NCBI GenBank assembly: GCA_015698045.1
Contig: BLAL01000085.1
Coordinates: 62,001-126,000 of the forward strand
Source: Rhizophagus clarus
Lineage: Eukaryota; Glomeromycota; Glomeromycetes; Glomerales; Glomeraceae
DNA length: 64,000 nucleotides
Reading direction: 5' to 3'
Shown here: positions 54,780 through 64,000 of the stretch, one piece after another
Position numbering within the stretch: position 1 is the stretch's first letter
How the letters are laid out: each line of letters begins with the position of its first letter
Notes under the pieces: generated by a model
What the model saw: only the letters and a program-made list of their open reading frames with translations
Told to the model about the DNA's origin: nothing
Databases searched by the model: none
Program-made: the position numbers and the translations under genes

Positions 54780-57141
54780 CCAATATGCCTAATTGAATCT
54801 ACAAAAAAAAACAAATAAAAAAACCGTTAAAAATGTTTTAATAGTAAAAAATAAAAAATTTTAAAGTTCGAAACTTGCCATCTAAAGTCCAATCAAAGCC
54901 AGAATCTACAAAGGAGACAAAACGTTAGTAATCATTTCTTTTAAAAAAAATAAATTAAATTAAATTTCGAAGTATATAATTTCGAAACTTACCACTAAGG
55001 ATCCAACAAAAACCTACAAAAAAACAAACATTAGTTTTTAGCGTTTCTAATTAATAAAATTAAAAAAAAAATTCATTTTTTTCGTTGTGAAACTTACAAT
55101 TCAAGCGTTTCCAGTACATTCCCAACCCGAAATCTACAACTAATTAAAATTAAAAAAATAAGTTTCGCAAAACTTGCGAAACTTACCATTTCATTTCCCA
55201 TTCACCCAAAAGTCTAAAACCTACAAAAGAAAAAAAAAGAAATATTAGTTTCTAATTTAAAAAATTAAGTTTCGAACATTACCAGTACCCAATAGCCAAA
55301 AAGGAACTGGAGGTAATCTACAAAAGAATAAAGAAACGCATAAGTTAACATTTCTTTAAAAAAAAGTAAAAAAAATTGTTGGTGTTGCGAAACTTACTAT
55401 ACATTTCGGCGTTCCAGTATCCTGAACCCAAAAAACTACAGAAAAAAAATAAAGAAACGTCAATAAACGTTCCTAATTAAAGAAAATTAATAAAGTTTTG
55501 CAACTAAAAATTACGAAACTTACCATTTTGAAGTTTCTAGTATTCCAATACCAAAACCTAAAACAAAATTAGAGAAACGTTAATTAACGTTTCTAATTAA
55601 ATAAAATTTTAAAAAACGTAAGTTTCGCGTTGCAAAACTTACCATCCTGGTGTTTCCAGAGTCCCAACACCAAAGCCTACAAAAAAAAATATATAAATGT
55701 TAGTTAACAACTTAACGTTTCTAATTAGTAAATAATAAAACAGAAAGTTTCGCAATGCGAAATTTACCCATTCTGGTAATTCCAACGCAACAATCTACAA
55801 AAATAAATGTAAAAATGTTAGTTAATGTTTCTAATTAGCAAAAATCAAAATAAAATTAAGTTTCGCGAAACTTACCATCTAGTATCCCAATACCGAAACC
55901 CAAATCTACAAAAAAAATTAATAAACATTAATAAACGTTTCCAATTTTTTATAAAAATTAAAGTTTCGCAACATCTGTTGTGAAACTTACCATTTCCCGT
56001 ACCTCACACGTCCAATGCCCTGAAGTCTACAAAAGAAAAATAAATAAAACGTTAGTGATCATTTCGTTAAAAAATTAACAAAAATAAACCTCCATACCAA
56101 GTTCTCCACATGTCCGAATACTTTAAAGAACCAGCAGTCTACAAAAAGAAGAAAAAAAGAAACATAAGAAACGTTTCATTAAAAAAGATAAATTAAAAAG
56201 ACTAATTACCAAAATTCAACGCACCTAAACCCGATGAAAACTCTTCTAAAGAAAAGAGATAAAATAAACCGTTAATAAACGTTCTGTATAAATAATTCAG
56301 AACATTCCCACCCTTACCAAAATCCATGTCCAAGAGTTTCGAAAAAAACATTATAATATACTTATTGTTCACAATTATATTTTTTTTTTAAAAAAAAATC
56401 GCGAAAATTTTATAGTGAATAGGCTATGAAAAAAAACGTTCCGTCTAAAAAAAAAAGAAATAATCGAAACATTAATTAACGTTTCATTAAATAAATCAAG
56501 TTAAAAAAATCATCCAATTTCCTATTAGAATCTATCAGACCCTACCGAAATCTGCGTTCAAAGAGATTCAACCAAAAGTTTTTTCATTATCTGGTAATAT
56601 TGGAACGATTAATGTCTTCAAAATACGCATATTTATAGCTCGTTTTATATGAATTATTGCTACCAAAGGTTAAAAAACCGGTCGCTAAAAAAAAAAAGTC
56701 CACGATATCTACAAAAAAAAGAAAAAACAGAAAAAAAAGTTTAAGATAAAAAAATATTAAAAAAAAAGTTAAAAAAATTTTGAAGCAACTGAAAGTTTCG
56801 AAATTATAATACTTATCCAAAGTTCAAAAGATCGACCAGAGCCGATATCTATTAAAAAAGAAAAGAAAACCGGCTTAGAAAAGAAAATAAAAAAAAAATA
56901 ATATTTAAAAAAAGTTTGAAACAAAAACTTCAAAACATACCTATCCAAAGTTCAAAGGAGCCGATAAACAAAAGAAAGGGAGAAAAAAGGGGAGAGCTAA
57001 AGGGAAGGGAATGGAAGAACGAAAGGGAAGGACGAAAGATAAAGTGGAAGGGTGAAAGAAGAGAAAGATGAAAGAAGAAGGAAGAGAAACGAAAGTTAAA
57101 AAAAGATTAAATTGATTATCACTTATCACGTGATACATCAT
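54780..57141 (-). other. Micro-exon gene: 14 or more consecutive exons of 21-49 nt
   Basis: On the minus strand, from about 57.1 to 54.8 kb, blocks of 21-49 nt alternate with introns of about 55-115 nt. Nearly all introns begin gtaagttt(cg) and end ...tttttgtag, with 'aacgtta(a/c)taacgttt' or 'ttactaacg' 20-40 nt before the acceptor. Clear exons include 56281-56318 upstream and those ending near 56221, 56105, 55991, 55876, 55769, 55642, 55521, 55400, 55280, 55181, 55099, 54992 and 54879. Many read in phase 1 as (D/G)-F-G-x-G-x-L-E-T (for example gctttggtgttgggactctg). Exon lengths of 34, 35 and 38 break a single frame. A TATA-like ttataaaa and TCACGTGA lie upstream near 57125-57150. No known gene family is recognised. 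Confidence 0.6.
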
Positions 57142-57313
57142 TTTTTATAAATCGAAACTTTTAATTTTTTTGTTAGATATCGATTGTCGCAACAATAAAT
57201 AAATATATAAATAAATTATTTTATTTATTTTTTTTTTTTGACTTGAGCGATTTTTACCTGTTTATTAACGGTTATGCCTAACGCAACAGTTGAAATTTGT
57301 ACTGATTCACTAA

Positions 57314-57616
57314 TTCCCAGAACGATTCTCTAACCTTAAAGCATCATATACTTCTCATCGGATCAACTGGTCACTCACCAAACTGTGGATACATCACCAC
57401 CATGACGATACTGTTTGCAGTGATTCACATACAAAGTTACAAACCACGTCAAGTTTCAAAATCAAAAGTCTAACGCATCACTTACCCACAGCGGATATTT
57501 TACAATGTAACTACCCATCACTACTATCTGAAGATGGTTTGAACGAACACATTGGATTTTGCTCTAGTCACGAAGTGGATATTAACAAAGCACTTCAGGA
57601 ACACTCAGAGACTTAA
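57314..57616 (+). pseudogene. Fragment of a retrotransposon ORF2 C-terminus
   Basis: An open 100-codon stretch without a start reads I-N-W-S-L-T-K-L-W, S-L-T-H-H-L-P-T-A-D-I-L-Q and N-E-H-I-G-F-C-S-S-H to TAA 57614-57616. The H-L-P-T-x-D-I-L ... N-Y-P-x-L-L ... E-H-I-x-x-C layout is that of the zinc-binding tail of non-LTR retrotransposon ORF2 proteins. It is not from the LINE at 18.7-26.8 kb. Confidence 0.5.
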
Positions 57617-58317
57617 CTTTAATCATCACACGATTTCGCATGTTAATAAAAAACCAACAAAATAAGGACGGGATGATCAAAAAGAAAAGAACTTTTGATC
57701 AAATGACTCGACAACATACTTCCAGTCATATAAACAATATCAGGAATAAACGAACATATACGTGGTTGCTTTCCCTGGTTTATATTAAGATGAATACTTC
57801 GATCTATGTTAGTTTTTCTTCTTTTTTTTCTCTAGATTTAACCGATTTTATTCTTTTTTTCCAATATAACGGTAAATAGATAACTGACTGAAGCCTAGAT
57901 TACTTTTTTTAAAAGGTGAAACGGTGGGACTTTGGACATTAGTTGTAGTACTTAGTCTAGCTTTTGTCTACTGATTAATGTGAGAGAACGTTCGTCGTTA
58001 TGTTAAATAAATAAATAAATAAATAAATATATTTTATTTTTTTTTCAAAAGATTAAGTATAAAAAAATACTGATAATTATTTCAAATATCTAAATTAAAT
58101 AGTAATAAAAACTTTGAGGTAAACCGAATGACCATAAATTTTTGTGTAATTTTTTAAAAAAAGTATTTTATCACTTAAAAAGAAAAAGAAAAAAAAACTG
58201 TAACATTATAAAACATTTCTTTAAATAATTTTTCAATGGAAAAGAGAGAGGATAAGAGAAGGTGAAAGGAAAAGGGAAAGATAGAAGTGGAAAAGTTTAA
58301 AAAAGCTTGTTTAAACT

Positions 58318-58554
58318 TTAACTGATTTCCCCTGCATATCTATCAAAAATGTCATGAAACATTACGCGACTGGTGTTACATACCTTGATTTTAAGTATGT
58401 ATCGATACTTGATGATTAATTTCATGCCATGTAACTTATCTCTTACAGATGATATATGTTCTTCTGTTAACTCGGCACATTTTACAATTAAGCAATCTAC
58501 AAAATAGTCATGATATTTAATTAAAAGAACGATAATGATGAAAATAATTGTCAA
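58318..58554 (-). other. Exon-like frame, function unknown
   Basis: 78 codons on the minus strand. The central part (D-Y-F-V-D-C-L-I-V-K-C-A-E-L-T-E-E-H) looks like real protein. 'aaaatcaag|gtatgtaac' near 58385 could be a donor, and the frame also stays open to TGA 58318. Possibly host cargo of the 5.05-kb element. Confidence 0.3.
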
Positions 58555-58839
58555 ATATCAATTGCCGTAATTATCTTAATGATCGTCAATAATACCAAAC
58601 TAATTTCAATAATTATCAAAATCGTTAATTATCAAAAATTAACATGTTGCTATCTTTTGATAATAATTAATATCAAAAATTATCAAAAATTAACATGCTG
58701 ATTTTTTTCATTAATTATTAATATCATTGATTAACGGCAATTAATTTAGGGTTAGATTAATATTCTTAGTATTCATTTGTATATGAGTGCGTTTTATGAT
58801 TTATTAATGAAACAATAAATAATGGATTTAACTTGATTA

Positions 58840-59300
58840 TTTTTGATAATTGTCAATATCGCAAATCATCGTTGAGATTATTTTCGATAATTGTCAATAT
58901 CGCAAATTATCAGTGCGATTATTTTCGATAACTGTCAATATCGCAAATTATCAGTGCGATTATTTTCGATAACTGTCAATATCGCAAATTATCAGTGCGA
59001 TTATTTTCGATAACTGTCGACATCGCAAATTATCAGTGCGATTATTTTCGATAATTGTCAATATCGCAAATCATCATTGAGATTATTTTCGATAATTGTC
59101 AATATCGCAAATCATCGTTGAGATTATTTTCGATAATTGTCAATATCGCAAATTATCAGTGCGATTATTTTTGATAACTGTCGACATCGCAAATTATCAG
59201 TGCGATTATTTTCGATAATTGCCAACATCGCAAATCATCGTCAAGATTATTTTCGATAATTGTCAATATCGCAAATTATCAGTACGATTATTTTAGAAAA
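58840..59300. repeat. 54-bp subterminal tandem array
   Basis: About nine units of 'gattattttcgataattgtc' plus 'aatatcgcaaatcatcgttga'. It lies just inside the right end of the 5.05-kb element, comparable to the arrays inside the ends of the 16.56-28.18 kb element. Confidence 0.9.
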
Positions 59301-59547
59301 AGTTAAATATCGTTGTATAATTGTGAGATAATTATCGAATATTATCACATTATGTTGACCATCGATTTATAAATACGATATTTATCGATAAAGTGATAAT
59401 TATCGATGTATATCTTCTGAAAAAATTTCCTGATGAAATCTATATTTTATACCAGATTTATCTATGTTTTATACTAGATTTTCCTATATTTTATACTAGA
59501 CTTTTGATCAGAATGGCGGGTCATACTACCCTATGGGGTAGCTTATA

Positions 59548-59630
59548 ATATTGGGAATCAAATTTAATCAGCTGATTTGGGTCTCCTGCGGAGCCCCAAA
59601 TCAACCAATTAAATTTGATTTACCCAATAT
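59548..59630. repeat. 83-bp perfect-looking hairpin
   Basis: 'atattgggaatcaaatttaa' and 'gctgatttggg' pair with 'cccaaatcaacc' and 'ttaaatttgatttacccaat' around the loop 'tctcctgcggag'. Next to it, 'ttattcggcactttgtgccg' is another palindrome that also occurs, decayed, at 51324. Confidence 0.85.
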
Positions 59631-60050
59631 AACAGTTATTCGGCACTTTGTGCCGAATAACTATTGAATATCTAGTTGGAACTAAATATTGCACGGTTCA
59701 AAGTATTTTCCATATAATTTTTATTGGAATATGTTTAAAGATTTTATCATTCAATATGCAAATTTAAATTTAGAGTTTTGTTCAATTACAAACTGATTTT
59801 ATTATGTAAAAAAAAAAATGTTTACATATTACTCTATAATCAGTGTTAAACAAAATTAATATTCCCGTCTTTAAATATAAATATTAAATAATAGTGATAA
59901 GAGATAATAAGAATTCAACATAACGTTTTTTTTCCAAAACTTATATTTACCTTAAGCTTTTGGGCATTCATTCCGAGAAGCTATAAGATGAAATAAGAAT
60001 ATTAAGAGATAAGATAAATAAAAAAAATTGTAGAACACTAAAAAATATTC
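59631..60050. other. AT-rich 3' flank of the kinase gene
   Basis: Contains the palindromic 'attcggcactttgtgccgaat' (59638-59660). Otherwise nothing recognised. Confidence 0.4.
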
Positions 60051-63000
60051 TTACTTCGTAAAATCTGTAATTTCTACTGTACTAATACTGGATAGATTTC
60101 TTGTAAAAGGATTGAGTAATCGAGATGAATAAACAGCATGTGTATGAGTTGGTGGTTTGTTATTTTTAATTGATAAAAGATTTTCTTTTCTAGATTCTTG
60201 TGTTTCTTTAAATTGTTTTTCAATTTCATAGTGTTGCTTTTCTTTATTTCCAAATTTCTGATCCAATGAATTATATAATAATTTAATCTCTTCTTTTACA
60301 TTAATAGTGAGTGGTCTAATTTCTGGATTAGGATCCCAACACTTTTTCATTAAATTAATATAGTATTCTGGTATAATTTGTTTATTTATTTCAGGTCTAG
60401 TTCCATTGCATATATTTAATACTAGAATCTCATCATGTGCACGATCATCAAAAGGTTGTCTTCCAGTTGCTACAACATACATAATCATACCAAAGCTATA
60501 TATATCAGCTGCTTGAGTATAAGGTTTTCCTTTTAATACTTCAGGAGCTACATAAGGTATAACTCCATAAATATTTGTTTCATCAATATCATCTATCTTT
60601 TTACACAATCCCATATCAGAAATACATGCATTATATTTACCAAAGTACGCTTTTGTAAATAATATATTTCCCATGTGAAAATCACGATGAACCATAGATT
60701 TTTGATGAATTTCATTAAGACCATTAATAATATTAATTAAAGCTTTTAGTCCATTAAACCAATCAAAACTTTCATAATTTTTAATTAAATAACTATCGAG
60801 ACTTCCACCTTCTGCATATTCAAGAACCATAATATAATCTTTTGTAATTGGATCTTGAGATATTCCATATATTTTAAGAATATTGCCTATTTCTTTTTTT
60901 GTATACGCCTTAACCTATTAAATAATATAGATTAATTTATATGTATTAATTACTTTATTATATAATCATAAAGAAATTTTATACCTCACTTATAAACTCA
61001 TCTAAACAATTTTGTGAATTGTGTAAACATTTTAAAGCAACTCTTGTATTTGGAAATCTCTGACCCTCACCACCATACAATAATAAATAACCATCTTTCC
61101 ACATTGCTGAATATACTGTAGAAAAACCACCTTGACCTATTTCTTTAATACCATCGAACTGATCATATGGTATCCATTCAAATAAAAACTGATAACTTTT
61201 AGCATTATAATCAATATTTAATTTCATTTCTTGAATCAAATCATTAATTTTCTTATTTTCATGTTGACATGACATACAATTTTTATTTATCTTTTCAAAT
61301 TCATTGTATTTTTTACCACAGTTTTCACAGTTATACCCAATTTTATAAACTAAGATATAATCTTTTGTATTTGGATCTTGAGATATTCCATAACTATTTT
61401 CCATTAAATGTGTAATCTGTTAAAATGTAATAAACTATTATTATATTATAGTAAATATTAGTAATTAAGCTAAACTATAAAAGAATTCATACCTTATTCA
61501 AAAAGTCATCATTTACATTCCGTGAACTATTAATATAACTTAATAAAACCTTTTTATTTAATTTCCCTTTAAATTTCCTATTTGATTTACTATAATGTAA
61601 TGGACCATCAGTCCATCTTGCTATAGCAAAGTCACCTTTTCTTACTTCTTTAACATCAATAAATTTATCGTATGGTATCCATTCAAATATTTCACCATCT
61701 CCATCATATTTTGATTGATATTTTTGAATCGAACTATCAAGTTTTTCATTTCCACTAGTCCAGTTTGTAAAGTCATTTTTTAAATATTCCGCATAACATT
61801 TACACCATACATAATTATTTTCACGCTTATTACCACATTTTTCACAATGCTTGTTAAAATAGTCATTCTCAAAACTAAAACATAAACTTTCGTATCTGGA
61901 TTTTGAGATACTCCATAGTATATCTCATTTGTCAAATATGATTTAACCTAATAAAATATAAAAAAATTAATATTATACAAATTAAATTTTTTAAAGAAAT
62001 TTAAAATACCTTATTAATAAATTCATCAGTAATACTTTGGAAATAATAAAGATATTTTAAACAAACATTTTTATATGATGCTCTTATCCATTTCTTTTCG
62101 TGAGTATTATAAATTAATGAACCTTTTTTCCATATTGCCGTAGTTAAACAATTATCTCCCATTTCTTTAATTTCAATAAACTCATCGTATGGTATCCATT
62201 CAAGTACATTAGAACTTTCATTACTAATTTTTAATTGCTCTTTCTGAATGAAATCATCAATTTTTTCATTTCCACTTGTCCAATTTATAAATTTATTTTT
62301 TAAATAATTTATTTGACATGGTTCACACCAATTATGATCTGGTTTAATATATTCTTTATCGCATTTTTCACAATATTTTTTACTATATTTATGATGAACC
62401 ACCAAAATATATTCTTTTGTACTTGGATTTTGAGATATCCCGTAACTATCATATAATACAGTAGTCTAATTAAACATATTAAAAAAAATATTATTAGCCT
62501 CTAAAAAATAAATAAATATTCGTAGTAAAATTTATACCTCATTTAAAAATTCATCAGTAGTATTTTGTAAGTTAGACAAATATTTTAATACAACTTTTTT
62601 ATATGATTTTCTCATCCATTCCTTTTCAATAATTTTATAACGTAAAGGACCTTCCTTCCAAATTGCTACAGAAAATCCACCTTTTAATATTTCTCTAATT
62701 TCAATAAACTCATTGAATGGTATCCATTCAAATATTAAATCAAAGCTTGTCTTAATATTTAATTGTCTCTGTTGAATAAAATTATCAATTTTTTCATTTC
62801 CACTAGCCCAGTTTGTAAAATTATTTTTTAGATGATTTATATGACATGATTTACACCATTTATACTCATCATCATCGCGATAATGGCCATAACCTTTATA
62901 ATCTTCTCTATCATATTCATATTTATCACCACACTTTTTACAATAACTACTTTCAAACTCTTCTTTACTAAAAACCAAAATATAATCTTTTGTATCTGGA

Positions 63001-63422
63001 TTTTGAGATATTCCATAATCTCCTTTATACTTTACTAAATGTGATTTAACCTATCAAAATACCAAAAAAAAAATCAATACTACAATACTAATATTCAAAC
63101 TAACTACAAAATTTAATACCTTATTTATAAATTCATCAGTAATATTTCCCGAGTCATATAAAAATCTTAATGTAACTTTCTCATATGATGATCTTATCAA
63201 TACCTTTTCATTATTATCGTAACGTAATGGACCTTCCTCCCATATTGCTGTAGCAACACTTTTTCCTATCTCTTTAATTCCAATAAACTTATCGTATGGG
63301 ACCCATTCGAATACATCATAATATTCATCATATTTTGATTGCCTTTCTTGAATGAAATTATCGATTATTTCATTCCCACTGGTCCAATTCGCAAAATTTT
63401 TTGTAAGAAATTCCAATTCCAT
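60051..63422 (-). CDS. TKL-type protein kinase with five tandem N-lobe cassette exons
   Basis: Exons (minus strand): E 63422-63120, D 63050-62538, C 62465-62010, B 61947-61493, A 61416-60985, and a final exon 60914-60051. Introns of 62-76 bp all fall between codons. Each cassette has a zinc-ribbon-like C-x2-C...C-x2-C part (absent in E), N-W-T-S-G-N-E-K-I-D, F-E-W-I-P-Y-D and a kinase N-lobe. Only A has a full Gly loop (G-Q-G-G-F-S-T-V) and V-A-L-K. B has lost the Lys and E has Arg. The final exon carries H-R-D-F-H-M-G-N, D-M-G (for DFG) and A-P-E. Exon B is 455 nt, one base short, so a full-length transcript frameshifts near 61873. Skipping B keeps the frame. The A+final-exon part alone forms a complete kinase. 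Substrate unknown. Confidence 0.8.
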
Positions 63423-64000
63423 TGAATAACAAAATTTTCGAACGAAAATAATAAAAAAATAATAATTTCCGCTCGTATTTATTAAAAATAATAAGACCAA
63501 ATTTGGTTACAAAGAAATTATGGCGTAACAGTGTAGCGTGTTACTGATTGGAGTAATGAATGACAACATAATATTCAATCACATGATTAAACTTTAATTC
63601 TTAAAAAAAAAAAATATTTCCAAAAAAAGTTTAAACCGTCATTTTTGGTACAATAGACCTATCTCTCTGCTTATGATTTTTTTATTATTAATATTGCAAA
63701 CCAAACCGCAAATATTCTTATTTAAAAAAGAGCTTTTATTGACTTTATTAACAACATTTATTAACAAATACACAATTTTTTTTTACGTTAATTTTCGTAA
63801 TTTTATATGCATACAGTAGTAGTTATAATTAATATTCCTCCGTCTAACTGATGTAGATTATTTTTCTTCATATCACAATAAGTCTATCATCTGTAAACTT
63901 ATAATTTTATACATTTCAGCAATTCGTTATTATGTGATACGAGTGGCAGTGGAACATCATACAACATCAAGATCACAAGATGTTGCTAACTAAGGCTAAA
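63423..64000. other. Upstream region of the kinase gene, nothing recognised
   Basis: AT-rich, with CACATGAT at about 63578 and no further supported gene. A less AT-rich stretch at 63935-64000 may be the edge of another feature. Confidence 0.4.

Larger units (their letters stand above)
54387..59435. mobile_element. 5.05-kb TIR element, CATCRGGAAATTTT ends
   Basis: CATCGGGAAATTTTTTCAG at 54387 is mirrored by CTGAAAAAATTTCCTGATG ending at 59435. The terminus matches the 16.56-28.18 kb element (CATCAGGAAATTTT). It lies within the subterminal arrays of the TATGACCCGC element, so its target duplication cannot be resolved. Cargo: a micro-exon array (minus strand), a LINE ORF2 scrap and an unidentified exon. 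No transposase is seen. Confidence 0.8.
51360..59525. mobile_element. TIR element, TATGACCCGC ends, containing two other elements
   Basis: TATGACCCGCTGTTCTAATC at 51360 is mirrored by GATCAGAATGGCGGGTCATA ending at 59525, flanked by CTACCC (51354-51359, 59526-59531). Subterminal 'aaatctagtataaaatatag' arrays occur at 51390-51528, 53260-53400, 54300-54386 and 59436-59500. Deeper arm sequence 'ttgttaagcttcaccagcat' (53390) mirrors 54290. Without the 1.73-kb and 5.05-kb insertions it is about 1.4 kb. Confidence 0.8.

Noticed and set aside
57640..57879. 79-codon plus-strand frame
   Set aside because: Basic, low-complexity start and no recognisable motif. An acceptor-like ctctag lies inside. Not enough support to call a gene.
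58840..59300. CRISPR-like array
   Set aside because: 54-bp head-to-tail units with no spacers. They lie at a transposon end.

Overview
The window looks like nuclear DNA of an arbuscular-mycorrhizal (Glomeromycotina, Rhizophagus-like) fungus. The reasons are its strong AT bias, short GT-AG introns of about 60-80 bp, a TKL-type kinase with the 'FEWIPYD' and 'GISQNPDTKDYI' phrases, a BTB exon, and a very dense load of nested transposons. The assignment is inference from protein style; no rRNA or tRNA gene was recognised.

Layout. 1-1.26 kb: a satellite of about 120 bp units. 1.3-2.7 kb: a small TATA-driven spliced micro-gene followed by pyrimidine-rich repeats. 3.5-4.3 kb: a decayed gene. 5.15-9.82 kb: a TIR element (CCCTATAA ends, TAG target duplication) carrying an RRM-type retrotransposon ORF1 that is itself split by a 715-bp MITE, plus a run of short exon-like blocks. 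10.8-11.2 kb: a decayed gene. 12.69-16.14 kb: a giant near-palindromic TIR element. 16.56-28.18 kb: a TIR element (CATCAGG ends, TA duplication) carrying a Myb/SANT-like gene that was split by an intact 8.17-kb LINE with a perfect 15-bp target duplication.

28.5-47.3 kb: an 18.8-kb Polinton/Maverick with about 1-kb TIRs, inserted in a pogo/mariner-like MITE. It carries a protein-primed PolB, a retroviral-type integrase, a second PolB-like gene at the opposite end, an 82-residue zinc protein present identically in both TIRs, F-box/LRR and Crinkler-header-like cargo, and, unusually, a retrovirus-like Gag plus CCHC plus aspartic-protease coding unit in place of recognisable capsid and ATPase genes. 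Most of its genes are disabled by stops, largely TGA where related polymerases have Arg, and by small indels and insertions. For three insertions in its genes or in the ORF1 gene, and for one more in the Polinton, removing the element and one target-site copy exactly restores the reading frame.

47.7-51.3 kb: a BTB exon with its 5' end replaced by a transposon, MITEs, and a crypton-like tyrosine-recombinase pseudogene. 51.36-59.53 kb: a nest in which a roughly 1.4-kb TIR element holds a 1.73-kb element with an 8-bp target duplication and a 5.05-kb CATCAGG-type element. The latter carries at least 14 consecutive micro-exons of 21-49 nt. 60.05-63.42 kb: a kinase gene with five tandem N-lobe cassette exons and one catalytic C-lobe.

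Recurring theme: several structurally unrelated TIR elements carry the same kind of cargo, namely tiny exons with strong splice signals that encode Gly-x-Gly peptides.
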